A stretch of DNA of 7,454 nt from Flavobacteriales bacterium (lineage in GTDB: Bacteria; Bacteroidota; Bacteroidia; Flavobacteriales; Flavobacteriaceae), in contig JALSTJ010000404.1 of NCBI GenBank assembly GCA_026983815.1, forward strand, positions 1-7,454. The letters run 5' to 3'. Each line of letters starts with the position of its first letter. Within the stretch, counting starts at the first letter, position 1. Both the position numbers and the translations under genes were made by a program. Below, piece after piece: positions 1 through 6,792 of this stretch. Under the pieces are notes generated by a model, which was not told the origin of the DNA, ran no database searches, and saw only the letters and a list, made by a program, of their open reading frames with translations.

Positions 1-442
1 AAGTTTTCTGTTGCAGATAATTAGTAGCTGCGGTTGGGTCGCCCAAAAGAATATTTTTGGCATCGGTAAAAGTCATATTTTGAATTGCGGATACAAAAAT
101 AGGTTTGGCTTCTTTTACAGCATCCGAAGCGGCTCTATTGAGTAACAATAATCCTTGATCGGCTAAATTTCCCAAACCTATATTACGCAAAGTTTTATCA
201 ACTTTTTGCAATTCGGCGGGCAAAAGAATTTTTACCATTTGATCTTTGTAAAAACCGTCGGGTTGCATCAGTTGGGTAACTTCTTTATCTATTCCTTTAT
301 CCAATGCTTGTTTCAAACCGGATGCTATTTGCTCATTGGATAATCCTTCTTGCGGTAGATTTTGAACTACTTGTTGTAATTCGGAACAAGAACTCAAAAA
401 TAAAACTGCAATGATAAAAGTAACTTTACTAAAATTTTTCAT
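1..442 (-). CDS. DUF4197 family lipoprotein, 3' end cut off by window edge
   Basis: 147 codons are visible from an ATG at 442; the rest lies beyond the left edge. The first 19 residues form a lipoprotein signal: Lys-2, a hydrophobic stretch at about 7-16, then a lipobox LSSC with Cys-19 as the lipidated residue. The mature part begins with a Gln-rich stretch and contains segments typical of DUF4197: LSNEQIASGLKQALDKGI at about 35-52, a GFYKDQMVKILLP segment, an LNRAASDAVKEAKPIF segment, and FTDAKNILLGDPTAATNYL near the visible end. DUF4197 proteins are usually about 220-250 residues, so perhaps 80-100 are missing. The biochemical role of the family is unknown. It is probably a periplasm-facing outer-membrane lipoprotein, since there is no acidic surface-export motif after the Cys. 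It is separated from the gene upstream by a strong terminator and has its own near-consensus promoter, so it starts a new transcript. Confidence 0.9.
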   Translation of the reverse strand, partial: MKNFSKVTFIIAVLFLSSCSELQQVVQNLPQEGLSNEQIASGLKQALDKGIDKEVTQLMQPDGFYKDQMVKILLPAELQKVDKTLRNIGLGNLADQGLLLLNRAASDAVKEAKPIFVSAIQNMTFTDAKNILLGDPTAATNYLQQKT

Positions 443-461
443 GATTATAAATTATTTTATT

Positions 462-490
462 CAAAAATATATATTTTATCCCTAAAACAA
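462..490 (-). promoter_or_regulatory. Bacteroidota-type promoter for the DUF4197 gene
   Basis: On the minus strand a TTG (488-490) is followed after 18 bases by TATTTTTG (462-469), matching the Bacteroidota -33 TTG / -7 TAnnTTTG consensus. The -7 box ends about 20 bases before the ATG at 442, so the 5' leader would be short. It lies just downstream of the terminator hairpin, where a new promoter is expected. Confidence 0.55.
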
Positions 491-493
491 GAT

Positions 494-532
494 AAAAAAA
501 CGAAACTTATTGAATTTAAAGTTTCGTTTTTT
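494..532 (-). terminator. Intrinsic terminator after the ATP-grasp gene
   Basis: A perfect inverted repeat: CGAAACTT (501-508) pairs with AAGTTTCG (519-526) across a 10-base loop, and flanking A and T runs (495-500 with 527-532) extend the stem to 14 pairs. On the minus strand the stem is followed by seven T (complement of 494-500). It lies 18 bases after the restored stop of the ATP-grasp gene (551-553). The symmetric A/T flanks mean it could work in both directions, but no plus-strand gene is present. Confidence 0.88.
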
Positions 533-550
533 AAGGATAATCAAAATTTT

Positions 551-1599
551 TTATGATTTTTTTTCTTTAACCAATTCAATCACTCTATCGGCTATTTTAT
601 CTTGAATACCTTGGTTAAGATGACTGGTAAAGCCTACGCAAGAGTTATTAATTTCACCTAAAACATAGGCATCATTTCCGTTTTCATCCCAATCGAGCAT
701 AAAATCGGCAGTCCAAATAAGCGGTGCGTCATGACCCCCGAGTTTTCCATTATTTCAGGCAATCTTCCCAAAAACATATTGACTAATTTACTCCATTTTT
801 CGGGTCTGTCATAAGTATATTTAGCACCCGAGAATAAAGTAGCGGAAAAAGCATCGGCAGATTCGGCAGGTTTTTTATGCACTACAAAAATAGGTTCTTC
901 GCCAACCATTAAAATCCTTATTTCTCCTTCTTTGATTCTAGGCATAAAACGCATATCTACCAACATTCCGTTATCTCCTACGATATATTGCGTGGCAAAT
1001 TCCATAAAATCTTCCAATGTGCGATATTCCACGTGATTATCCTTGGCTTCCGTAAGTTTTAATTTGGTATCCAAAGGCAAAGTGTCTCCGGGGGAATAGG
1101 GACGCTCGTCAATGACTTGAACACGCCAAATTCCTTCTCCGGTAGAACCTCTATTTTGTTTGAGAACTCTTTCGCCGTAAGAAATACTTTTGGGAAAAGT
1201 CTTTTTAAAGTCTTCTACTGTATAATATGCATAAGTATCTTCGGGGACCAAGCCGGTACCTACCAATTTAACCAAGGCATCTTTTGCTCCCAAATCTCTC
1301 ATAACATCCGGGTGAGAAAATCCTTCCAAGCCTGCATCGGACAATTTACGTAGGGTTTCAAAAAATATTTTTTCACCCGAAGGAATTGTTCCGGGATTTA
1401 CACGGGTTATATACGCATCGTATCTGTCTTTGGCATAATCATAAATCTTGTCTGCCCATTCGTCTCTAAATTTGAGAATGTCCACATCCCAACCTCTTTC
1501 GCGTAAAGCATTAGCAATGGGTATGGTATCTTTTCTGTGTCCATCCAGTCCTTTGTCCGAACCACCTTCGGCTTCAAAAATAACAATTCGTTGTTTCAT
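551..1599 (-). CDS. Cj0069-type ATP-grasp protein, frameshifted near the 3' end
   Basis: As sequenced the frame runs from ATG 1599 to a stop at 658 (313 residues), but the last 25 or so residues are out of frame. Adding one G to the G run at 735-739 restores SGGHDAPLIWTADFMLDWDE and reading to a TAA at 551-553, giving 349 residues. The fold looks like an ATP-grasp ligase: a glycine-rich phosphate-binding loop GSTGEGIW at 151-158, a basic/acidic strand EIRILMVGEEP at 226-236, and, only in the restored frame, acidic residues around 299-305 and LGEINNS at 314-320, the expected Mg-binding E-x-N. The N-terminal segment with EAEGGSDKGLDGHRKDT resembles the family named after Campylobacter Cj0069, whose substrate is not known to me. 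The gene looks richer in G+C than its neighbours. It follows the mscS-like gene by 67 bases and may share its transcript or use a weak promoter in that gap. Family assignment fairly secure; function unknown. Confidence 0.82.
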
Positions 1600-1624
1600 A
1601 GTTTTTGTATTTGGTTATTTGTTG

Positions 1625-1651
1625 TAAATATACCGATTTTGTTTTACACAA
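1625..1651 (-). promoter_or_regulatory. Weak candidate promoter for the ATP-grasp gene
   Basis: In the 67-base gap after the mscS-like gene, the minus strand reads TATATTTA (1625-1632), one mismatch from TAnnTTTG, with a TTG 16 bases upstream (1649-1651) and another at 20 bases. The stretch 1638-1656 is also an A/T-rich inverted repeat, TTTGTTT-TACAC-AAACAAA. The gene could equally be read through from mscS. Confidence 0.3.
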
Positions 1652-1666
1652 ACAAAGATTTTATAC

Positions 1667-2500
1667 TTATTTTCCAAATTTTCCATATTCAATGCCTTCG
1701 GAATATGGAACGGATATTCCTGCATCTGCCAAAGCTTCTTTTAATCTTTGATGCGCTGCAAAAGTGACCGGCCAGTATTCATCAGGATGAACATACGGCC
1801 GCACCATAACCAAAATACTATGCGAATCAAAATCGGCAATTCCGATATCGGGTTTGGGGTCTTGCAATACACCCGGAACTTGACTGATGGTTTTTTCCAA
1901 TAAAGGTTTTATTTTCGAAAAATCTTCTTCATAAGGAATATGAACGTCAATTTCCAAACGAATTAATCCTTTTTCGGAATAATTGGTAACAATATCATCC
2001 GTTATTTTGGAATTGGGAATAATCATTACTTTTTGTCCGGGAGTTATCAATTTGGTATTGAAAATCTTAATTTCCACCACACGTCCGAATTTTTCACCGA
2101 TTTGTATCCAATCCCCCACTTTGTAAGGTTTCAATGTCAAAATTAAAATTCCCGAAGCAAAATTTCCCAAGCTTCCTTGCAGTGCCATACCTATGGCAAA
2201 ACCAACGGCAGCTATCAAAGCCATAAGACCGGATAAATCGGCACCTAAAATTGTTAAAACAATAAAAAATACAACAACTTTTAGTACAATATCAATAATA
2301 TTTAATAAAAAAGGGCGTAAATTATCGGATACCTTTGCTTTGACAAACAATTTTTCTACTGCCGCATGTATTTTTCTTACAATCTTTAATCCTATCCATA
2401 AAACGATACCGGCAATTATAATCTTAGTTCCATATTTTATTATAATAGCCAGCACAGTATCCAAATCCAAATTGAATTGTTGTTTAAAAAATTCTTTCAT
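1667..2500 (-). CDS. MscS-family small-conductance mechanosensitive channel
   Basis: The 277-residue length is close to the classic three-helix MscS (about 286). An inner-membrane, tension-gated channel that releases small solutes on hypo-osmotic shock is the known role of the family. Visible parts in order: a short amphipathic N-terminus; TM1 at about 16-40; a charged linker KIHAAVEKLFVKAKVSD; TM2 at about 66-88; pore-lining TM3 at about 91-123, carrying the hallmark GMALQGSLGNFASGILIL; then the beta domain with KPYKVGDWIQIG (124-135), GRVVEI, and the IIPNSKI motif near 160-166 followed by a TNYS segment; and the C-terminal alpha/beta domain to the end. Nothing is missing. The start lies only three bases after the stop of the upstream SDR gene, so the two are almost certainly co-transcribed and perhaps translationally coupled. 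No Shine-Dalgarno is present, only an A-rich leader as usual in Bacteroidota. Confidence 0.96.
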   Translation of the reverse strand: MKEFFKQQFNLDLDTVLAIIIKYGTKIIIAGIVLWIGLKIVRKIHAAVEKLFVKAKVSDNLRPFLLNIIDIVLKVVVFFIVLTILGADLSGLMALIAAVGFAIGMALQGSLGNFASGILILTLKPYKVGDWIQIGEKFGRVVEIKIFNTKLITPGQKVMIIPNSKITDDIVTNYSEKGLIRLEIDVHIPYEEDFSKIKPLLEKTISQVPGVLQDPKPDIGIADFDSHSILVMVRPYVHPDEYWPVTFAAHQRLKEALADAGISVPYSEGIEYGKFGK

Positions 2501-2503
2501 ACT

Positions 2504-3382
2504 TTATTTTTTTCTGTTTTTTATCATTTGTTCCAACATATCCCACATTTCTTGGGGTATTTTTTCCAATTGATTGAATTCACCTGCACCATATAACCAT
2601 TCGCCTCCGTCAATTGTAATCACTTCTCCATTGATATAAGCCGAAAAATCGCTCATCAAATAAGCAGCCAAATTTGCCAATTCTTGATGCACTCCTACTC
2701 TTTTTAAAGGTATTTTTTTGGCCGGATCAAATTTTTCTTTCAAATTTCCTGGTAAAAGTCTATCCCAAGCGCCTTTGGTAGGAAAAGGTCCCGGAGCTAT
2801 TGCATTAGACCGAATTCCGTATTTTGCCCATTCAACAGCAAGTGAACGGGTCATAGCCAATACACCTGCTTTTGCAGTAGCGGAAGGAACTACATAAGCA
2901 GAACCTGTCCATGCATAAGTGGTTACAATATTTAAAACAGTTGCCGGATTGATTTTTTCTTTTATCCAATATTTTCCAAGCGCCAAAGTCATATTTTTAC
3001 TTCCTTTGAGCACGATATCGATAATCGTATCAAAAGCATGAGCCGACAATCTTTCGGTGGGACTGATAAAGTTTCCTGCGGCATTGTTTACCAATCCATT
3101 GATTTTTCCGAATTTTTCCAAACTTAATTTTATTACATTTTGGACTTGTTCATAATCCCTAACATCACAAGCCACCGGAAAAATGTCTCCGCCTGTAATT
3201 TTTGATAATTCATCTGCGGTTGTTTGCAATTTTTCAATATTTCTGGAAGTGATAATGACTTTTGCACCCAATTCCAAAAAATATTTGGTCATAGATTTTC
3301 CCAAGCCGCTTCCGCCTCCGGTAACTATGATGGTTTTTTCTTGTAAACTTCCCGGACACAACATGGGTTCTTGGTATTTCAT
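2504..3382 (-). CDS. SDR oxidoreductase, 2,4-dienoyl-CoA reductase-like (mitochondrial DECR type)
   Basis: This 292-residue Rossmann protein has TGGGSGLG at 21-28 for nucleotide binding, CDVRD at 72-76, and NNAAGN at 99-104. The run NNAAGNFISPTERLS, as I recall it, is the same as in mammalian mitochondrial 2,4-dienoyl-CoA reductase. The catalytic set of that enzyme is kept: Asn-104, Tyr-156, Ser-167 and Lys-171, with the 15-residue Tyr-Lys spacing of DECR rather than the YxxxK of ordinary SDRs. The C-terminal INGEVITIDGGEW is also typical. It would reduce 2,4-dienoyl-CoA intermediates with NADPH so that polyunsaturated acyl chains can enter beta-oxidation; it acts in the cytoplasm. The start at 3382 is 12 residues before the first beta strand, as in the family. 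It is the first gene of a tight pair with the MscS channel. Substrate assignment rests on motif similarity; a related enoyl-CoA or other SDR activity is possible. Confidence 0.9.
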   Translation of the reverse strand: MKYQEPMLCPGSLQEKTIIVTGGGSGLGKSMTKYFLELGAKVIITSRNIEKLQTTADELSKITGGDIFPVACDVRDYEQVQNVIKLSLEKFGKINGLVNNAAGNFISPTERLSAHAFDTIIDIVLKGSKNMTLALGKYWIKEKINPATVLNIVTTYAWTGSAYVVPSATAKAGVLAMTRSLAVEWAKYGIRSNAIAPGPFPTKGAWDRLLPGNLKEKFDPAKKIPLKRVGVHQELANLAAYLMSDFSAYINGEVITIDGGEWLYGAGEFNQLEKIPQEMWDMLEQMIKNRKK

Positions 3383-3405
3383 CTCGGATTATTTAAAATT
3401 TGAAA

Positions 3406-3413
3406 CAAAAATA
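3406..3413 (-). promoter_or_regulatory. -7 promoter element for the SDR-mscS operon
   Basis: The minus strand carries TATTTTTG, a full match to TAnnTTTG, ending 23 bases before the ATG at 3382. The -33 position is only TTTA-like, so this is a half-supported promoter. The 95-base gap upstream holds no convincing terminator, so some read-through from the DUF7935-like gene is possible. Confidence 0.45.
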
Positions 3414-3477
3414 TAAAAATCCTTTGTTAATAAAAGATTTTCATAAGTTTTTAACATTCTTTTTTTCTGTATTTTTT

Positions 3478-4002
3478 TCATAAAATATCGGCGACTTCAT
3501 TTCTGATAAATTCCAAAGCAAAATCGGTTGGTAATTCATTATCGGCAGATTTTTGCATAATAGCTTTTTGTAAATCGGATGCGGTTTTTATTTCTTCATC
3601 TTCCGAAATATTTCTAATAAAAAAAATAATGGCGTTTTTGGCGGTTTTTACCATCTCCCAAGCTTTGGTAGAAATATAAATTTGCTGACTGAGATTGTGT
3701 TCAAATTCACCTTCGATTTGAAATATCAAGGCGTTTAAATATTCTTCTTTGGAAAAATTTTTAAGCGGGACATTTTTGATTAATTGCAAAGGAGAAATCC
3801 GTTCCAAAAAAACAGCTAATCTTTCATAAGCTTGCATTCTCACAGGGATAGAATATTGTTTTAATTCTCGTTTTGCCAATAAAATTTGTTTTTTTTCTTC
3901 GTGAATGAAAAAACGATTGAGAAAATAATAAGTAACATATCCGGTAACAGCCGCAGGTAAGGCATATTTCAAACCTTCTAAAATTTGATCAAAATAATCC
4001 AT
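3478..4002 (-). CDS. DUF7935-like membrane-anchored protein, function unknown
   Basis: 174 residues. A short N-terminal segment is followed by one hydrophobic helix at about 11-32 (LKYALPAAVTGYVTYYFLNRFF), then a charged, mostly helical cytoplasmic domain, so it is a single-pass inner-membrane protein with its bulk inside. Two segments stand out: RMQAYERLAVFLERISP at 55-71 and EFEHNLSQQIYISTKAW at 99-115, which I recognise as typical of a Bacteroidota protein family that I believe is named DUF7935. The length fits that family. No catalytic motif is visible. It starts 31 bases after the 121-residue gene and may be co-transcribed with it, though a -7-like box lies in that gap. The family name is from memory; the membrane topology is from the sequence. 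Confidence 0.85.
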   Translation of the reverse strand: MDYFDQILEGLKYALPAAVTGYVTYYFLNRFFIHEEKKQILLAKRELKQYSIPVRMQAYERLAVFLERISPLQLIKNVPLKNFSKEEYLNALIFQIEGEFEHNLSQQIYISTKAWEMVKTAKNAIIFFIRNISEDEEIKTASDLQKAIMQKSADNELPTDFALEFIRNEVADIL

Positions 4003-4013
4003 CGTTTTTTGTG

Positions 4014-4021
4014 CAAAAATA
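4014..4021 (-). promoter_or_regulatory. Candidate -7 element before the DUF7935-like gene
   Basis: TATTTTTG on the minus strand, a full match to TAnnTTTG, ends 11 bases before the ATG at 4002. A TTG lies 21 bases upstream (4043-4045), inside the end of the preceding gene. The leader would be very short, so this may be chance in A/T-rich DNA. Confidence 0.3.
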
Positions 4022-4033
4022 GATAAAAAAGAC

Positions 4034-4399
4034 TTATTTTTCCAATTCTATAATGAAAAAATGTCCTTTAAAATCCGCATGAAAGATAAATTTTTGTTCG
4101 GTAAGTTCTTTGATCATACATTTTACCGGAATTCCTTCAATTTCAATTAAAAAAGTATTAGGTGATAAAATTTTATATTTGTATTTTTCAATTCTGTTAC
4201 CATATAATGCATATATATGAAACGGACTGAAAACCAAATCAACGGCTTGGTATTTTGCCTCGTCGGAAGTTAAACCGGTCTCATAAATACTTTTTAAAGT
4301 CCATTGAACATTTAAAATTTTAGACAAAGTCTCTTTAATCTTTCTTTGGGACAAGATTTTTTTTTCGTCGGGTATGTTGATATTACTGGTCATTTTCAT
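4034..4399 (-). CDS. Hypothetical small cytoplasmic protein, 121 residues
   Basis: I do not recognise this protein. It has no signal peptide and no membrane segment. Residues 10-30 look helical and charged (PDEKKILSQRKIKETLSKIL); from about 31 onward alternating hydrophobic residues suggest beta strands: VQWTLKSIYE, YQAVDLVFS, YALYGNRIEKYKYKILS, TFLIEIEGIPVKCMIKELT, KFIFHADF, HFFIIELE. The pattern of a Trp near the first strand, a KYKI strand and a final ELT-x-x-x-F strand is like lipocalin-type small barrels, but this is a fold guess only. Composition and codon use match the neighbours, and the frame is intact, so it is likely a real gene. Met-3 (4393) is an alternative start. It is followed after 31 bases by the DUF7935-like gene and preceded by 107 gene-free bases, so it probably starts a two-gene unit. 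Confidence 0.72.
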   Translation of the reverse strand: MKMTSNINIPDEKKILSQRKIKETLSKILNVQWTLKSIYETGLTSDEAKYQAVDLVFSPFHIYALYGNRIEKYKYKILSPNTFLIEIEGIPVKCMIKELTEQKFIFHADFKGHFFIIELEK

Positions 4400-4506
4400 A
4401 CAAAATTCAAATGCAAAAATCTTGCCAAAATAGATTTTTTGTTATTTTTTTATTGCCTCAAAAAATTATTTTGAAAAAATATAGCTTAAAAACATAACAA
4501 ATAATA

Positions 4507-5613
4507 TTAATTATTTTCTTTGAATCTTGGAATAGAGATAAACTCATCAATATTGACAGCGCTTTTATAAGCTTGAATAGTTTGCGGTGAACTATCTACT
4601 CTTAAATCAATAATATTTCCATTTTCATCCGGCCAAGCTTCATTCCAATAACTTATTGCATGTATTTTTCCACTATAAGAACTGCCTTGAATAACGGATA
4701 AAATTGCCTGTCTTATCCAATTTGCTTTTTCTCCGGGGGTATTTGTTTCATAAGTCCCGAATTCCAGTAAAGCAATGGGTTTGCCCGAAGGGGAAATATG
4801 AGAAATTTCAAACCAATTTTGTGATAACTTATCTCTAAAACTAATAAGCGGTTCATCAGGTCCCAATGAGCCGTATACACTCATTCCTATCCAATCGATA
4901 TAATCGTCACCGGGATAATAATTTTTCATTTGATTCCAGTCGGTGTCGGGATCATTTTCTACATTTACATGAAAGAACCAAGTAATATTTTCGGCACCTT
5001 CTTCCCTACAAATACGAATAATCCGCCGATAGGTATCTCTGAATTTTTCGGGTCCGTCAAATTTATCCGGATCGCCATATCCCGTTTTATTTCCTGCACC
5101 ATTCCATTGTCCGTTCCACGGGAACCAAAAACCATTCATCTCCGTCCCGAATTCTGCTAACAAAGGTATTTTGGTTGCCTTGGCTTGCCTGGCCCAATTT
5201 CTGATATCTTGATCATAATATCCTGAGATAAATTTATCCAAAGTATAAACCGGATCGGCTATTCCTTCTTGAAATTGTGAACGAGCCATCATTCTAATAA
5301 ATGGAACTTTTCCCGCTTGCCGAATGATTTCCACTTCTTGCTGCGGAAAATGTATTCCTCCTTGTGTTGATAACCAATTATTTGAAAAATATACCCAAGT
5401 AACGGGTTTTCCCGCAAGGTTTTCAAAATGTGTAATACTATCGGCTGCTACTTGATCTTCCGTATCATCAAAATCGGGATAAGCCGAATGGTAAATTTTA
5501 TTTGCACTAGGAACTTGCAGTTTAAAAGAAAGCTTTTCAGAATGTTTTTCTTTTTTACATGCCGAAACAAAAAGCAGTATAATCAGTATATTTGTTTTGT
5601 AAAAATTTTTCAT
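4507..5613 (-). CDS. GH26-like glycoside hydrolase lipoprotein
   Basis: 368 residues. Residues 1-19 form a lipoprotein signal: Lys-2 and Lys-6, hydrophobic ILIILLFVSA, then Cys-19. The Lys/Glu-rich KKEKHSEK directly after the Cys could serve as a surface-export signal. The rest reads as a (beta/alpha)8 barrel of the GH26 mannanase type: VTWVYFSNNW at 71-80, PFIRMM at 104-109, LLAEFGTEMNGFWFPWNG at 151-168 with Glu-158 as likely acid/base, ITWFFHVNVEN near 210-220, DYIDWIGMSVYG at 237-248, and IALLEFGTYE at 280-289 with Glu-284 as likely nucleophile. The residue before the acid/base is Thr where characterised mannanases have His, so mannan may not be the substrate; GH26 also includes mixed-linkage glucanases and xylanases. 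There are no SusC/SusD, regulator or other sugar genes here, so it is an orphan rather than part of a polysaccharide locus. It follows the transporter by 34 bases. Fold likely, substrate unknown. Confidence 0.88.
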   Translation of the reverse strand: MKNFYKTNILIILLFVSACKKEKHSEKLSFKLQVPSANKIYHSAYPDFDDTEDQVAADSITHFENLAGKPVTWVYFSNNWLSTQGGIHFPQQEVEIIRQAGKVPFIRMMARSQFQEGIADPVYTLDKFISGYYDQDIRNWARQAKATKIPLLAEFGTEMNGFWFPWNGQWNGAGNKTGYGDPDKFDGPEKFRDTYRRIIRICREEGAENITWFFHVNVENDPDTDWNQMKNYYPGDDYIDWIGMSVYGSLGPDEPLISFRDKLSQNWFEISHISPSGKPIALLEFGTYETNTPGEKANWIRQAILSVIQGSSYSGKIHAISYWNEAWPDENGNIIDLRVDSSPQTIQAYKSAVNIDEFISIPRFKENN

Positions 5614-5647
5614 ATATATCTAACAAACGAAATTATTAATATATTTA

Positions 5648-6643
5648 TTATTTTGAAAGAATTTTATTAGCCAAACGCAAACCGATAAAAACAAAAACAG
5701 CAAAAACCAAACTACTGAATGCCAATTGCATACCTCCTGAAATAATATGACCACTGGTACAACCTCCTGCCATTCTTGCGCCGAAAATCAATATAAAACC
5801 ACCGATAAATGCTTGTATTAATCTGTTCTTTTTATCAATTCCTTGCTCAATTCCACAGGTTTTTATTTGAAAATCTTTTTTTATCAAAGCGCCTATTAAT
5901 CCTGCAATAAATGCTCCGGATAAAAAGATAACTTCCCAATTTCCGGGTCGGGATATTTTTTGAAAATATATACCGGTATTTCCAACTAATTTATCAGCAA
6001 AATAAGGATAAGCAGTAGAAGCTCCTATCGGACGATTGGTCGTAAAATGCAAAAAAACAATCGTGTTGAGTACGGCTAATAAAATACCTGAAATTATCCA
6101 TTGATGTCCGGTATTCGGTTTATTATTTTTTATTTTGAAACTGATATAAATTATCATAAAACCCAAAATAAATACCAAAATTGCATACCATAACAAATGA
6201 TTTTTCATAATTGAATATACGGATATTTTACCCCAGTCGGGACCTAAGAAATTTTGAATTTCATCAAAAAATACGGAAAAAACCCAACCACTGATTAATC
6301 CTCCCAATATTCCGGCAATGGCATCTATTGCTCCTTCTCCTGCTGAAATTGCCAAAGTCCCGGGACAATATCCCAGAATTGCCATTCCTATACCGAAAAT
6401 TATTCCGCCGGCAATTACACCCAAGGCAATAAAAGGTTTGATGTGAAAACTTGCCCAACCTGCTTGAATTGCCAACATCAATAAAATTGATCCCACGCCA
6501 ATGGTCAGCAAAATGGTCTTTAATACGGTGTTATCCTGAAAACGAGCTTGTCCCTTAATAACTTCATATCGATTGAGACGTGCGTATTGCAAAATAAAAC
6601 CGAAAAGCAATCCGAATATAAAAATGATGATAAAATCTGTCAT
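5648..6643 (-). CDS. YeeE/YedE-family sulfur-compound (thiosulfate) transporter
   Basis: 331 residues, almost all hydrophobic, with about nine membrane helices. It holds both halves of the YeeE/YedE fold in one chain, whereas many bacteria have two shorter subunits. Family motifs: GFILQYARLNR at 15-25, GMAILGYCPGT at 86-96 with Cys-93, RPIGASTAYPYFADKL at 204-219, and GARMAGGCTSGHIISGG at 288-304 with Cys-295. In the characterised TsuA thiosulfate importer, conserved cysteines at comparable places relay the substrate through the membrane; here the two GYCPGT and GGCTSGH cysteines are kept but the first, near residue 22-24, is absent. The likely role is import of thiosulfate or a related sulfur compound across the inner membrane. 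The gene stands after a 303-base gap with inverted repeats that may hold its control region; the GH26-like gene follows 34 bases on. No rhodanese or SirA-like partner is in view. Confidence 0.92.
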   Translation of the reverse strand: MTDFIIIFIFGLLFGFILQYARLNRYEVIKGQARFQDNTVLKTILLTIGVGSILLMLAIQAGWASFHIKPFIALGVIAGGIIFGIGMAILGYCPGTLAISAGEGAIDAIAGILGGLISGWVFSVFFDEIQNFLGPDWGKISVYSIMKNHLLWYAILVFILGFMIIYISFKIKNNKPNTGHQWIISGILLAVLNTIVFLHFTTNRPIGASTAYPYFADKLVGNTGIYFQKISRPGNWEVIFLSGAFIAGLIGALIKKDFQIKTCGIEQGIDKKNRLIQAFIGGFILIFGARMAGGCTSGHIISGGMQLAFSSLVFAVFVFIGLRLANKILSK

Positions 6644-6720
6644 AAGAAATAAATTTTTAAAATTTACTTCAAAGAACGGATGATTTTAGCGGTAATCAAA
6701 ATACAAATAAGTTACTCTCA

Positions 6721-6735
6721 ATAACCAAAAGTTAT
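6721..6735. promoter_or_regulatory. Inverted repeat ATAAC-N5-GTTAT, possible operator
   Basis: ATAAC (6721-6725) and GTTAT (6731-6735) form a perfect 5-base dyad around CAAAA, 78 bases upstream of the transporter start. It overlaps a near -7 sequence, TAACTTTTG on the minus strand, so a bound regulator could control this gene. Five-base dyads are common by chance in A/T-rich DNA. Confidence 0.25.
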
Positions 6736-6792
6736 AATAATGTGAATTCAATTAAATTTAAATCAAATTTCTTTTGGTTTTTCCTTCAAGGT

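Noticed and set aside
1117..1353. Plus-strand frame of 78 codons
   Set aside because: It lies opposite the ATP-grasp gene, has no family features, and the minus-strand frame is clearly coding.
1638..1656. Inverted repeat TTTGTTT-TACAC-AAACAAA after the mscS stop, as a terminator
   Set aside because: The stem is seven pairs with a single G-C pair and has no T run after it on the minus strand; too weak to call a terminator.
2193..2573. Plus-strand frame of 126 codons
   Set aside because: It crosses the mscS start and the SDR end on the opposite strand; low-complexity Ile/Lys/Asn composition is typical of an antisense shadow.
4439..4500. Distant inverted repeat TTGTTAT / ATAACAA in the gap after the GH26-like gene
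   Set aside because: Arms are seven A/T-rich bases 48 bases apart, within chance expectation in this DNA; no T run or G+C stem.
6264..6458. Minus-strand frame of 64 codons inside the transporter gene
   Set aside because: It is an alternative frame of the YeeE/YedE gene, Arg/Asn/Cys-rich with no recognisable domain.
4507..6643. Transporter plus GH26-like gene as a polysaccharide utilisation locus
   Set aside because: There is no SusC/SusD pair, no sugar regulator and no other carbohydrate enzyme; the transporter belongs to a sulfur-compound family.
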